Below are positions 6,915 to 14,137 of a DNA stretch of 17,830 nt, in pieces. A program made the position numbers and the translations under genes. The DNA is taken from positions 1 to 17,830 of the forward strand of contig CAZTLI010000058.1 of NCBI GenBank assembly GCA_964614375.1, in the 5' to 3' direction. The DNA comes from CAZTLI01 sp964614375 (GTDB taxonomy: Bacteria > Chloroflexota > Anaerolineae > Aggregatilineales > Phototrophicaceae). Positions within the stretch are counted from its first letter, which is position 1, and each line of letters begins with the position of its first letter. The notes below the pieces were generated by a model. That model saw only the letters and a program-made list of their open reading frames with translations, was not told where the DNA came from and did no database searches.

Positions 6915-7881
6915 AGATACGCCGTCCGGCGAAGTAGCGTGTGAGCAGGTCTTTGCGAACGAAGAAGAAGATCGCCAGCGCCCCAAGGAAGCCCGTCAAA
7001 TGGGCAATGGTATTGACGCCGGGGCCACCCTGCGCCGCCTGAATCGTGACCAGTGATGGAATCAGGTTATCCACCACGAAGAATATCAAGATGATCCAGG
7101 CAGGAATATCAATCGTCCACTTCCATTCACCTTCGTTGGTAAACAGACGCAGGGGCAGCCAGGTGAGGAAGCGTAAGACAATCGCCACGATCCACAAACA
7201 GGTCACTCGTGCGCCGGGGAACAACAGTAAATAGCCGCCCATCACGCCCGCTATCGCACCACTTGCGCCAATCCCGGGAATATCTAACACCAGCGTTTCA
7301 CCTGTTTCCATTACAAATGTCGAAGGTGGATTAAGCAGCGCCGACCCGACTGTCGCAATTAAGCCCGAAAACAGATAAAACAGCAAGAAGCGCCAGGGGC
7401 CACAACCATCTTCCAGACGCCGACCAAACGCCCACAGGTAAATCATGTTGCCGATGAGGTGGAGATGATCACCATGCATGAACATGCTGGTGAACGCCGT
7501 CCACGCGCCGATGCTGGCCCCCTCGTATATAAAACTGGTGCGAAAGCCATACGTCCATATCTGGTCGGCGAAACCATAAAAGGCGGTATATGCCGCTTCC
7601 ATATTTTCCGGGTCGGGGAACATGGCCCCGAAGAAATAACGCCCTTGCCACAGGAAAAAGACGATTGAATTAATCAGTATCAGGGTGATGGTCATCCACG
7701 GGACAGAGTTATAACGAACGCTGCCCGTGTCTTTCAGCGGGAATGGCAGGGTGATAGACGCCAGCAGAATCGGCAGAATCACCAGTTCGAGCAGGACAAA
7801 GATGCCGATGGTCGTGCCCGCCAGCAAGCGGCAAAAAACTGCCGGAAAAGCCAGTGCCAGTAAAATCAATATCCAGCGCAC
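6913..7881 (-). CDS. Rhomboid family intramembrane serine protease
   Basis: A 322-residue polytopic membrane protein. The rhomboid signature is complete: 'FMHGDHLHLIGNMIYLW' (135-150) with H141 and N145 of the oxyanion pocket, the 'GIGASGAIAGVMG' loop with nucleophile Ser207 (203-215), and His294 in 'NTIAHLTGF' as the base. It cleaves transmembrane segments of other membrane proteins within the bilayer; no substrate is evident. Besides the six core helices there are two N-terminal hydrophobic segments (residues about 2-18 and 24-45). The start is GTG at 7879-7881 with AGGGGAG (7887-7894) six bases upstream. It follows the TPR gene by 21 bases, so the two are probably co-transcribed. Confidence 0.92.
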   Translation of the reverse strand: MRWILILLALAFPAVFCRLLAGTTIGIFVLLELVILPILLASITLPFPLKDTGSVRYNSVPWMTITLILINSIVFFLWQGRYFFGAMFPDPENMEAAYTAFYGFADQIWTYGFRTSFIYEGASIGAWTAFTSMFMHGDHLHLIGNMIYLWAFGRRLEDGCGPWRFLLFYLFSGLIATVGSALLNPPSTFVMETGETLVLDIPGIGASGAIAGVMGGYLLLFPGARVTCLWIVAIVLRFLTWLPLRLFTNEGEWKWTIDIPAWIILIFFVVDNLIPSLVTIQAAQGGPGVNTIAHLTGFLGALAIFFFVRKDLLTRYFAGRRI

Positions 7882-7902
7882 AATAGACTCCCCTCTGGCT
7901 GC

Positions 7903-9228
7903 CTAGAACAATGGAATGTAGGGCGCGATGGGATTACCCAGTAAATTGAGCGCCGTGCTGAAGACCATCGCGAAAGCGCCGATTAATAATGCTACCCCCA
8001 GCACACCAAACACCACCCGCACGGCTACCGGCAGCATCGGTAAATCAGATGGGTCTTGATGGGCTTGTCCACGCGCGTGAAAGTCGGTCTCATCGCCATG
8101 TTTGAGCTTTTCGGGCACAGTCCCGCCGAGCAAACCCGCCAATCCGCGCTGCTGAGGGGACGATGTGGCGGTAATCAGCAAATAACCACCGAGCAGCCCA
8201 ACGACCATACCCAGCCAGCGTGACCCCATCCCCGCGAAATCGAGACCCGCATCGAGAAAGCCCATCATGAACAACACCAGCGCGAAACCAACCGCTTCAC
8301 GCCATGCGAGGGCGACGCTGCCCCGTTCGCGGTCGGTAATTACCGGGCTGTAATCCGCCATGAGCTTATCGGCTTCTTTCGCCGCTTTGCCGCCCGCATG
8401 TGCCGCCTGATTATAAAAGCGGGCTGCCTCGCGCGTGCGCCCCAATTCGTCATAAATTTTGCCCGCGCGCAGCAGCAGTTCCGCATCGTTGGGATGACGC
8501 TCCAGCGCCATATCGAGCACATGCAAGCCTTCGTCAAAATTGCCCGATGCCCGGTAATAATCAACCTGTTTGGCGACCATTTCGGCGGAAACAGCCGGCA
8601 GCGCCACAAATTGCGCGATGAGGCCGTCAATGCGGCGGTGGTCCTGGTCGCGCTTGGCGAAGTCGATAGCGGTCAGATAGATTGCGGGAAACTCTGTACC
8701 GGATTCGATAGCCCGGACAATCAGGTCTTTGGCATCGTCATGAAAGCCACCTTTGACCAGATAACGCACCGCGTTCGCAATGGCAGTTTCATGGTCGGGC
8801 TGAATCTTTAAAACCTCTTCCCACTGGTCGATTGCCTTGTCGATGTCGCCTGATTTTTGCAGACGTTCGGCCTTGCTCATCAACAATTCCATGCGGGCGA
8901 TTTCTTGCGGGGAATAGACCTTCTGCATACGGGTGACGCGCTGTTGGATCGCAGTTTCGCCAACGAGGGGGTCCTGGCCTAGCAGCGCCGCCGTGTAACG
9001 GTCTTTCATCTGCATCGCTGTCTGATTAGCGGGATTAATCTTCAATGCCCGCTCGACACACTGCAACTGCTTCTGTGGATCGTTCACCGTGCGCGATAAC
9101 CACAGCCACGCTTTGTCATTCTGCGGGTCAAGGCGCAAGGCCTGACTCAAAAGCCGCCGCCCACTGTCCATGTCTTTCTGATCGCGGATTGCAGCGACGC
9201 CCTGCTTAAAAAGTGTTTGTGAATCCAT
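7903..9228 (-). CDS. TPR-repeat membrane protein
   Basis: A 441-residue protein. The N-terminal part (residues 1-80) is a TPR pair of the form common in Chloroflexota, with 'LLSQALRLDPQNDKAWLWLS' followed by 'CVERALKINPANQTA'. More helical repeats run to about 290, including 'AIDQWEEVLKIQPDHETAI' and 'VLDMALERHPNDAELLLRAGKIYDELGRTREAARFYNQA'. Residues 309-325 and 334-354 are hydrophobic, and 402-430 form a last membrane segment, so the TPR part is anchored in the membrane. TPRs bind proteins; the partner is unknown, and the 21-base spacing suggests a functional link with the rhomboid gene downstream. The start ATG has no clear Shine-Dalgarno, but the N-terminal TPR begins directly after it. 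Confidence 0.87.
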   Translation of the reverse strand: MDSQTLFKQGVAAIRDQKDMDSGRRLLSQALRLDPQNDKAWLWLSRTVNDPQKQLQCVERALKINPANQTAMQMKDRYTAALLGQDPLVGETAIQQRVTRMQKVYSPQEIARMELLMSKAERLQKSGDIDKAIDQWEEVLKIQPDHETAIANAVRYLVKGGFHDDAKDLIVRAIESGTEFPAIYLTAIDFAKRDQDHRRIDGLIAQFVALPAVSAEMVAKQVDYYRASGNFDEGLHVLDMALERHPNDAELLLRAGKIYDELGRTREAARFYNQAAHAGGKAAKEADKLMADYSPVITDRERGSVALAWREAVGFALVLFMMGFLDAGLDFAGMGSRWLGMVVGLLGGYLLITATSSPQQRGLAGLLGGTVPEKLKHGDETDFHARGQAHQDPSDLPMLPVAVRVVFGVLGVALLIGAFAMVFSTALNLLGNPIAPYIPLF

Positions 9229-9271
9229 GTGATTTATCAGGAATAATCGAATAAAAGTTAATTCATTTCAT

Positions 9272-9277
9272 ATTATA
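9272..9277 (-). promoter_or_regulatory. Candidate -10 of the TPR-rhomboid operon
   Basis: On the minus strand the AT-rich region holds a perfect TATAAT (9277 down to 9272), 44 bases before the TPR start codon. No clear -35 is visible at the right distance, so this is only a candidate. Confidence 0.35.
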
Positions 9278-9398
9278 TACGCGCAATGCCTAAAGGAAAC
9301 CTAAATTCTGTATTAAAATCGTAATATTTCCAGTCGAGTCTCCCCTTAGCCTGAATAATATCGACTAGTTGACCCTATTTGACCTCTCAAAATACTTA

Positions 9399-9428
9399 TT
9401 GACATTTAAAGATAGCTTGTGATAGGAT
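9399..9428 (+). promoter_or_regulatory. Strong sigma-70-like promoter for the tRNA locus
   Basis: TTGACA (9399-9404) and TAGGAT (9423-9428) are separated by 18 bases, with a TG one base before the -10, making it an extended -10. Two further TTGACC hexamers lie upstream at 9369 and 9379. Transcription should start near 9435, giving a leader of about 100 bases before tRNA-Ser. Confidence 0.65.
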
Positions 9429-9534
9429 GTCCGGGTGGGCTGTTGTGGATGGGGTACGGGTTCGCGTGCTGTCTCGCAAGCGGCAGCGGCTCAACTGGCA
9501 CGGTTTGTCCCGAACACACTCTTTGCCTGCCTAT

Positions 9535-9621
9535 GGAGACGTGTCCCGAATGGGTAAGGGGGCGGTTTGCTAAACCGCTGCGGTGAACAAGCGCATGTGG
9601 GTTCGAGTCCCGCCGTCTCCG
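9535..9621 (+). tRNA. tRNA-Ser (anticodon GCU)
   Basis: A complete cloverleaf: acceptor GGAGACG (9535-9541) pairs with CGTCTCC (9614-9620), discriminator G9621. The D stem is TCC/GGG. The anticodon stem GCGGT/ACCGC closes the loop TTGCTAA with anticodon GCT at 9569-9571. A long variable arm (TGCG/CGCA) is the class II feature expected for serine. T stem GTGGG/CCCGC closes TTCGAGT. No CCA is encoded. It reads AGC and AGU codons. Confidence 0.95.
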
Positions 9622-9643
9622 TTTACGTGATTCGTTGGATATG

Positions 9644-9716
9644 GGGGATGTAGCGCAGGGGATAGCGCGTCTGTCTGAAAAACATAAGGTCGCGGGTTCA
9701 AGTCCCGCCGCGCCAC
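9644..9716 (+). pseudogene. Degenerate tRNA-Phe-like sequence
   Basis: The D stem (GCGC/GCGC), T arm (GCGGG-TTCAAGT-CCCGC) and anticodon loop (CTGAAAA, anticodon GAA at 9677-9679) are those of a tRNA reading Phe codons. The acceptor does not pair: GGGGATG (9644-9650) against CGCGCCA (9709-9715) leaves about three of seven mismatched. The anticodon stem TCTGT/ACATA has one C-T mismatch. It probably cannot fold into a working tRNA; a sequencing error or a very divergent tRNA is the alternative. Confidence 0.6.
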
Positions 9717-9804
9717 GATGAATGCTCTGTTTACGGGCGTGCAGTGAAGTGGCAGAGCGCCTGCTCCACCACTTATGGTTCATGGAATTTGAAATGGTCT
9801 CCGC

Positions 9805-10662
9805 TTAGGCTGCCTTCGTGCCAGCGACGACCCGCAACTCGGTTGGGGCGCGGAAGCCATCTACCCCCTCAAAACGCCGCAATGCACGCTCAATCGCTTC
9901 CCATGCCGCCTGCTGCCTGCTTTCATCCAGGTCAGAGAGTATTGCATTGATCGCCCCGGCACTGTCACGGACGAGCATACTGCACTCCGCTGCTGATTCC
10001 AATTCAATCGGGTGCATCACCGTGTGCGCTTCAATGTCGGTAAACCCGGCTTCACGCATGAGACCTTCCAGACGTTCTTGATTGCCAAGCGCGAATATTC
10101 CGGGTGAACCGGGAGCAGGCATCGGGCGATTAGCATGTTCCAGGGCGATTTTTGCCGGAATTGCTAACCAGGGTGATTTATCGGGTGTGGTAAACACGAT
10201 GGCGGCATACCGTCCGCCAGGTTTCAATACACGATAGGCTTCAGAAAGCCCTTTTTGCGGATTCGCAAACAACATCAAACTTATCTGACAGATCACCGCA
10301 TCAAAAGTTTGGTCGTCCAATGCCAGATTTTCACCATCCATGACGCGGACTTCCATCTGTGTCAATCCGGCTTCGCTAGCAGCTTCGGCGGCGTAGGCCA
10401 CCATGCTCTCAGCCATGTCCGTAGCCAGCACATAACCGCCTTCTCCGACACGCTGTGCGGCTTTAATCGACTGGCTGCCATCCCCGGATGCCACATCTAA
10501 GACATGGCTGCCCGCTGTGATCCCCGCCAGTGCGAACATTTGCATGGTCAATGGTTCACTCCACTGCGCCAGCAGCGGCGTCCATTTGTGCCAGCCCGCA
10601 GCGGTTTGTTCCCATTGATTTTTTGATCGTTTACGATACTCGTCACGATCACGTTGAATCAT
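9805..10662 (-). CDS. Class I SAM-dependent methyltransferase
   Basis: A 285-residue methyltransferase of the Methyltransf_11/UbiE-like class. Motif I is 'VLDVASGDGSQS' (54-65), the acidic residue that holds the SAM ribose is D82 in 'LATDMAESM', motif II is 'VMDGENLALDDQTFDAVICQISLM' (107-130), and 'EAYRVLKPGGRY' (141-152) is the usual post-II helix and turn. It transfers a methyl group from SAM to a small molecule; the substrate is not evident from sequence or neighbours. Its ATG at 10660-10662 has an excellent AGGAG (10669-10673) six bases upstream. It stands alone downstream of intergenic DNA and points toward the tRNA locus. Confidence 0.88.
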   Translation of the reverse strand: MIQRDRDEYRKRSKNQWEQTAAGWHKWTPLLAQWSEPLTMQMFALAGITAGSHVLDVASGDGSQSIKAAQRVGEGGYVLATDMAESMVAYAAEAASEAGLTQMEVRVMDGENLALDDQTFDAVICQISLMLFANPQKGLSEAYRVLKPGGRYAAIVFTTPDKSPWLAIPAKIALEHANRPMPAPGSPGIFALGNQERLEGLMREAGFTDIEAHTVMHPIELESAAECSMLVRDSAGAINAILSDLDESRQQAAWEAIERALRRFEGVDGFRAPTELRVVAGTKAA

Positions 10663-10759
10663 TAGATTCTCCTAAACATTACAGACTTGCGACATAAATA
10701 TCACCCTGCGTAAGCTGAGCGATAGCTATGCGGTAGTACCAGTATAACCCAAGCTGCCG

Positions 10760-10872
10760 CTATGGTCGAAATTCGCATCCTATGAAACGATGACCGCGTT
10801 CAAGGCGGCGGGCGCATACACCAGCGGTCAGCAAGTCCGCGATCACCTTGAAAGCGCAGTTCAAGACGAGTC
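10760..10872 (-). pseudogene. Possible relic of a DNA methyltransferase gene (C-terminal motif only)
   Basis: On the minus strand an open stretch ends in '...GLVLNC...VCARRLERGHRFIGCEFRP' then TAG at 10760-10762. This resembles the end of site-specific DNA methyltransferases, 'G-LVLDxFxGSGTTxxxARRLGRRFIGCExxP', but the central Gly-rich motif is gone or frameshifted and no start or upstream domain remains. It lies between two intact genes. The match rests on about 25 residues and could be chance. Confidence 0.3.
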
Positions 10873-10902
10873 CCGCCACACGGATGTAAAGCGGGATTTT
10901 TT
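10871..10902 (+). terminator. Intrinsic terminator read on the plus strand
   Basis: TCCCGC (10871-10876) pairs with GCGGGA (10891-10896), followed by six Ts (10897-10902). On the plus strand this is a typical intrinsic terminator, yet both neighbours are on the minus strand; the hairpin begins 10 bases past the SDR stop and could also slow minus-strand transcription. Confidence 0.5.
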
Positions 10903-10905
10903 CGC

Positions 10906-11787
10906 TCAGGCGGGGACTGTCTCGCGCAGATGGGTGAGTTCTGCGCTCACGTCCCATAGGCGGTGACGAACGGCGTCGTTGTGGGCATTGCGTGGTAGGC
11001 CGACGGTCTTGCAATTTTCATCGACATAACCGCCAGTGATCGTCTCGAATTCAGGGTCAACCGCCATGCGGATATACGCCTCTGCCATTGCTTCGGGCGA
11101 CAGCGAAAATCGCATCTTGAATTGATAAATTGCGCGTAGAAATGCGGGTACGTGGTCATAACGCCCTTCGTCAAGGCGCACGGCTGGCACACGGATGCAG
11201 TTAATTGTCACGCCTGTGCCATCGAGCCGTTGGGCTAAATCCAGCGTGAACATGACCTGCGCCAGTTTGGAGTGATAGTAGGCGCGGGTTGAACCGAATT
11301 TCTTCTGACCATTCAGGTTATCGAATTCGATGTTCAGGAAGGGATAGGTCAGCAGCCCTTTTGACGCAATCGTGATGATGCGGGTGGGCGCGCTGGCTTT
11401 GAGCGTATCCAGCAGCAAGTTGGTCATCAGGAATGGCGCAAGATGATTGGTCGCAAAGATGGTCTCGACGCCATCGTCGGTGAGTTCGGGCTGCTTCATG
11501 GTGATGTCGAAGTTGGCGGCGTTGTGAATAAGCGCGTCGAGCCGCGTATGCCGACTGAGAAATTCCGCCACCGCATCCCGCACCGACTGCTGCGACGCCA
11601 TATCCGCGATAATGAGATCAACCTTGTCATGACCCGTTTGTGCGACGATCTTGTCGCGCGCGGCTTCACCACGCGCCCGACTGCGGCACATCATGACGAC
11701 GGTGTGCCCCTGTTCAGCCAGACCTGTCGCTGCCCGTAAACCAATCCCGGAATTGCTGCCCGTGATGATGATCGTTTTCTTGTTCAT
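10906..11787 (-). CDS. Classical SDR-family oxidoreductase (retinol-dehydrogenase-like)
   Basis: A 293-residue short-chain dehydrogenase. The cofactor motif is TGSNSGIG (9-16); 'ADM' (61-63), 'NAA' (89-91) and N114 follow. The catalytic Ser142 is in 'TIASKG' and Y170-x-x-x-K174 in 'RAYYHSKLAQ'. The proportions and 'NHLAPFLMTNLLLD' resemble the WW-oxidoreductase/retinol dehydrogenase/protochlorophyllide-type SDRs, which use NADP(H) on small alcohols or ketones. The basic CRSRARG (34-40) after strand two favours NADP. The substrate is unknown. The ATG follows GGGAGA five bases upstream. It is 20 bases downstream of the TetR gene, so both are one operon and the TetR regulator probably responds to a compound handled by this enzyme. 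Confidence 0.9.
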   Translation of the reverse strand: MNKKTIIITGSNSGIGLRAATGLAEQGHTVVMMCRSRARGEAARDKIVAQTGHDKVDLIIADMASQQSVRDAVAEFLSRHTRLDALIHNAANFDITMKQPELTDDGVETIFATNHLAPFLMTNLLLDTLKASAPTRIITIASKGLLTYPFLNIEFDNLNGQKKFGSTRAYYHSKLAQVMFTLDLAQRLDGTGVTINCIRVPAVRLDEGRYDHVPAFLRAIYQFKMRFSLSPEAMAEAYIRMAVDPEFETITGGYVDENCKTVGLPRNAHNDAVRHRLWDVSAELTHLRETVPA

Positions 11788-11807
11788 GGTGTCTCCCTGA
11801 TGGGTCT

Positions 11808-12455
11808 CTATCGTTTGCCCATGCCGTATTCTAAGATATGTAAAAAGGCGTCATATATCGCCTCGATTGCATCTGTATGGCGCGTGTGCTGTGTGCCATA
11901 GACCAGCTCATCCGGTTGTATATCCACATGCGCTAAAATGTACTGCGCGATTTTGAGCGAAGTCGCCGAGAAGATAAATGTCGCCATGTCGATATTCAGG
12001 TCGGGGTCAAGCTGGCCTGATTGCACCCCCCGTTCCAATAGGTCGCGATAGAAGCGGTCACTTGCGGCTTGTATCTGCCTTTGAAAGTCCGACCCACCCG
12101 GCGCATCCCCATTCATCGCGCTGGCAGCCAATTTCGCGAGTTGGGGATTGCTCACCTCAAAATGCACATTCCCGCGCAGCAGCCAGCGCAAATAGGCAAA
12201 CGGCGGCAAATCGGCCTGTGGCGGCGCGGCTAAAAATTGTGCTTTTTCTTCACCAGCTACTTCTAGCAAGTGGTGAAAGAGGTCGGCCTTGTCCTCGAAA
12301 TACTGGTAAAAACTGCCTTTGGCGATACCCGCTTTCACGACCAGGCGCGAAATCGACGCGGCTTCATAACCCTGTTGAGCAAATTCGTCTATCGCGGCAT
12401 CTATGACTTGCTGGCGTTTATCATCGGGTAAATTGAAGAAGGTGGCTTTCGGCAT
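11808..12455 (-). CDS. TetR/AcrR family transcriptional repressor
   Basis: A 215-residue regulator. The HTH lies at residues about 13-52, with 'VIDAAIDEFAQQGYEAASISRLVVKAGIAKGSFYQYFEDKADLF' showing the TetR recognition helix (GIAKGSFYQYF). The rest is the ligand-binding and dimer domain, whose ligand is not predictable. I chose the ATG at 12455 (MPKATFFNLP) because many members begin this way and an in-frame ATG at 12470 lies inside the operator; neither has a clear ribosome site, so a short leader or leaderless-like start is possible. It is transcribed from the promoter at 12495-12524, overlapped by two adjacent operators, and probably represses its own operon with the SDR downstream. Confidence 0.88.
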   Translation of the reverse strand: MPKATFFNLPDDKRQQVIDAAIDEFAQQGYEAASISRLVVKAGIAKGSFYQYFEDKADLFHHLLEVAGEEKAQFLAAPPQADLPPFAYLRWLLRGNVHFEVSNPQLAKLAASAMNGDAPGGSDFQRQIQAASDRFYRDLLERGVQSGQLDPDLNIDMATFIFSATSLKIAQYILAHVDIQPDELVYGTQHTRHTDAIEAIYDAFLHILEYGMGKR

Positions 12456-12463
12456 GGTAAATG

Positions 12464-12493
12464 TGACCATTCAGTCATATGACTACTCAGTCA
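12464..12493. promoter_or_regulatory. Tandem TetR operator
   Basis: Two 14-bp imperfect palindromes of the form TGACTGANTNGTCA lie two bases apart: TGACTGAATGGTCA (12464-12477, read on minus) and TGACTGAGTAGTCA (12480-12493, read on minus). Together they make a near-palindrome centred on GTCATATGAC. They cover the expected transcription start of the TetR-SDR operon, fitting autorepression. The sites are seen; their ligand-free binding by this TetR is inferred. Confidence 0.75.
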
Positions 12494-12494
12494 C

Positions 12495-12524
12495 AATATA
12501 ATACCAATTCAGGGTAATTGTCAA
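12495..12524 (-). promoter_or_regulatory. Promoter of the TetR-SDR operon
   Basis: On the minus strand TTGACA (12524-12519) and TATATT (12500-12495) are 18 bases apart. The start point should fall near 12488, inside the operator, so bound repressor would block RNA polymerase. Confidence 0.65.
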
Positions 12525-12543
12525 GCGGATTTCATGCGCCTCA

Positions 12544-12599
12544 GAACAAAATAGGGCTGGCAGCACCAACCCCATTCTCACAACGTCTATGTTGCTGCC
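12544..12599 (-). terminator. Hairpin terminator after the cDPG-synthetase-like gene
   Basis: On the minus strand GGCAGCA (12599-12593) pairs with TGCTGCC (12565-12559) across a long loop, beginning 2 bases past the TAA stop. A TATTTTGTTC tract follows (12553-12544). The long loop makes it weaker than the other terminators here. Confidence 0.4.
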
Positions 12600-12601
12600 T
12601 G

Positions 12602-13921
12602 TTATGTGCCGAATCTGGCACGCAACACATCATCTAGCGTGGGTTGCCCGATGATTTGCAGACTATAGTGAACGCGCACCATCGGCTTTTGCACCGTGAT
12701 GACACGAGTCAGGTCAATAGGGGTCGCGACCAGCACGAGGTCTACAGCGGCGTTGTTAATCGTCGTTTCCAGTTCGCGCATCTGTTTATCGCCATAACCC
12801 ATCGCCGGGAGCACCGCACCGGTTGAGGGGTACTTGCGATAGGTATCGACAATCGAGCCAACCGCATACGGACGCGGATCGACAATCTCCGCTGCGCCGA
12901 AACGCTGCGCCGCAACCACCCCCGAACCATAGGCCATTTCGCCATGTGTCAGTGTGGGGCCATCTTCAATCACCAGTACACGCTTACCTGTTATCTGCGC
13001 TGGGGCATCAACCTGAATCGGTGACGCGGCTTCGAGGATGGTCGCGCCCGGATTCACACGATAGATATTGTCACGCACCTTCAGCACACTGGCATAATCC
13101 GCTGTATCGACTTTATTGATGATGACGACATCCGCCATCCGCAAGTTGGTCTCGCCGGGATAGTAGGTCAGTTCGTGACCGGGACGATGCGGGTCAACAA
13201 CCGTAATGTACAAATCGGCTTTATAGAATGACATATCGTTATTGCCGCCGTCCCAGACAATCATGTCCGCTTCGGCTTCGGCTTTGCGTAAAATCGCCTC
13301 ATAATCGACACCGGCATAAATCACCGCGCCCCGGTCAATATACGGCTCGTATTCTTCACGTTCTTCAATCGTGCAGTCGTATTCGTCCAGATCATCATAC
13401 TCGGCAAAACGCTGTACCGCCTGCGCCGCCAGATTGCCATAGGGCATAGGATGGCGCACCGCCACGACAGTGTGCCCCATTGATTGCAGCGACGCGACCA
13501 CCGCGCGCGAGGTCTGGCTCTTGCCGCTGCCCGTCCGCACCGCACAGACGGCTACTACCGGTTTTGTGCTGTGAATCTGTGTTTTTTTCAGACCCAAGAG
13601 ACGAAAGTCCGCGCCCGCCGCATTGACCTGCGCCGCTTTGTGCATCACATATTCATGCGACACGTCGCTGTAGGAAAACACCACCTCATCAATCGCACAG
13701 TCTTTAATCAGGCGCGTGAGGTCGGCTTCATCGTAGATGGGAATGCCATCAGGATACAGCTTTCCCGCCAGTACATCAGGATACACCCGACCTTCGATGC
13801 CCGGAATTTGCGTAGCGGTGAAGGCTACCACCTCATATTGCTCGTTATCGCGAAAAACAGTGTTGAAGTTGTGAAAATCGCGCCCCGCAGCGCCCATAAT
13901 GATAACCCGTGTGCGACTCAT
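12602..13921 (-). CDS. Cyclic 2,3-diphosphoglycerate synthetase-like P-loop protein
   Basis: A 439-residue protein matching the cDPG-synthetase family known from methanogenic archaea. Residues 1-118 form a Rossmann-like domain opening 'VIIMGAAGRDFHNFN' (6-20). A Walker A P-loop 'AVRTGSGKSQTSR' is at 127-139, 'VRHPMPYG' at 155-162, 'IVWDGGNND' at 221-229, and a GTPase-like 'NKVD' at 269-272 after 'DVVII'. The family joins the phosphates of 2,3-diphosphoglycerate using ATP to form cyclic 2,3-DPG, a thermoprotectant and phosphate store in those archaea. Bacterial members are often labelled only GTPase and their reaction is unproven. The ATG follows AAGGAG at 13932-13937. The gene stands alone, with a hairpin behind and a candidate TATAAT at 13992-13997 ahead. 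Confidence 0.82.
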   Translation of the reverse strand: MSRTRVIIMGAAGRDFHNFNTVFRDNEQYEVVAFTATQIPGIEGRVYPDVLAGKLYPDGIPIYDEADLTRLIKDCAIDEVVFSYSDVSHEYVMHKAAQVNAAGADFRLLGLKKTQIHSTKPVVAVCAVRTGSGKSQTSRAVVASLQSMGHTVVAVRHPMPYGNLAAQAVQRFAEYDDLDEYDCTIEEREEYEPYIDRGAVIYAGVDYEAILRKAEAEADMIVWDGGNNDMSFYKADLYITVVDPHRPGHELTYYPGETNLRMADVVIINKVDTADYASVLKVRDNIYRVNPGATILEAASPIQVDAPAQITGKRVLVIEDGPTLTHGEMAYGSGVVAAQRFGAAEIVDPRPYAVGSIVDTYRKYPSTGAVLPAMGYGDKQMRELETTINNAAVDLVLVATPIDLTRVITVQKPMVRVHYSLQIIGQPTLDDVLRARFGT

Positions 13922-13991
13922 GCCTGTCCTACTCCTTCGCTCATGTCCAACTTGTGCGTTTTACCTATAGATAATTAGCTATTCTACACAA

Positions 13992-13997
13992 ATTATA
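13992..13997 (-). promoter_or_regulatory. Candidate -10 of the cDPG-synthetase-like gene
   Basis: On the minus strand GGCTATAATTT holds a perfect TATAAT, about 70 bases before the start codon. The -35 region (GTCCGT at 17 bases) is poor, so it is only a candidate. Confidence 0.35.
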
Positions 13998-14071
13998 GCC
14001 GATTCTGTGGCGTGACGGACGGTGATTGTTGAGTATGTGATATTGCTCACGGATGAAGGGTGATAGGCGGC

Positions 14072-14106
14072 AAAAAAAACAGGGCACGACCAATCGCCGC
14101 GCCCTG
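14072..14106 (-). terminator. Strong intrinsic terminator of the MocR gene
   Basis: On the minus strand CAGGGC (14106-14101) pairs with GCCCTG (14085-14080), followed by eight Ts (14079-14072). It starts 31 bases past the TAA of the MocR gene, a textbook intrinsic terminator. Confidence 0.85.
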
Positions 14107-14137
14107 GGCATCGCTATGTGTGCTGAGTCAGACTGCG

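Noticed and set aside
9430..9534. SRP (4.5S) RNA in the tRNA leader
   Set aside because: The conserved domain IV (GGAAG tetraloop opposite AGCAG) is absent; only a GCAA loop with similar flanks is seen.
9406..9783. 125-residue minus-strand open frame with 'GAAGLEPATL' and 'RRRDSNPHALVH' strings
   Set aside because: It is the reverse complement of the tRNA-Ser and tRNA-like sequences. These strings are well-known false proteins from antisense tRNA DNA.
12456..12470. Upstream ATG of the TetR gene at 12470
   Set aside because: It lies inside the operator, has no ribosome site, and the family usually starts with M-P-K/T-x-T-F-F-N-L-P as at 12455.
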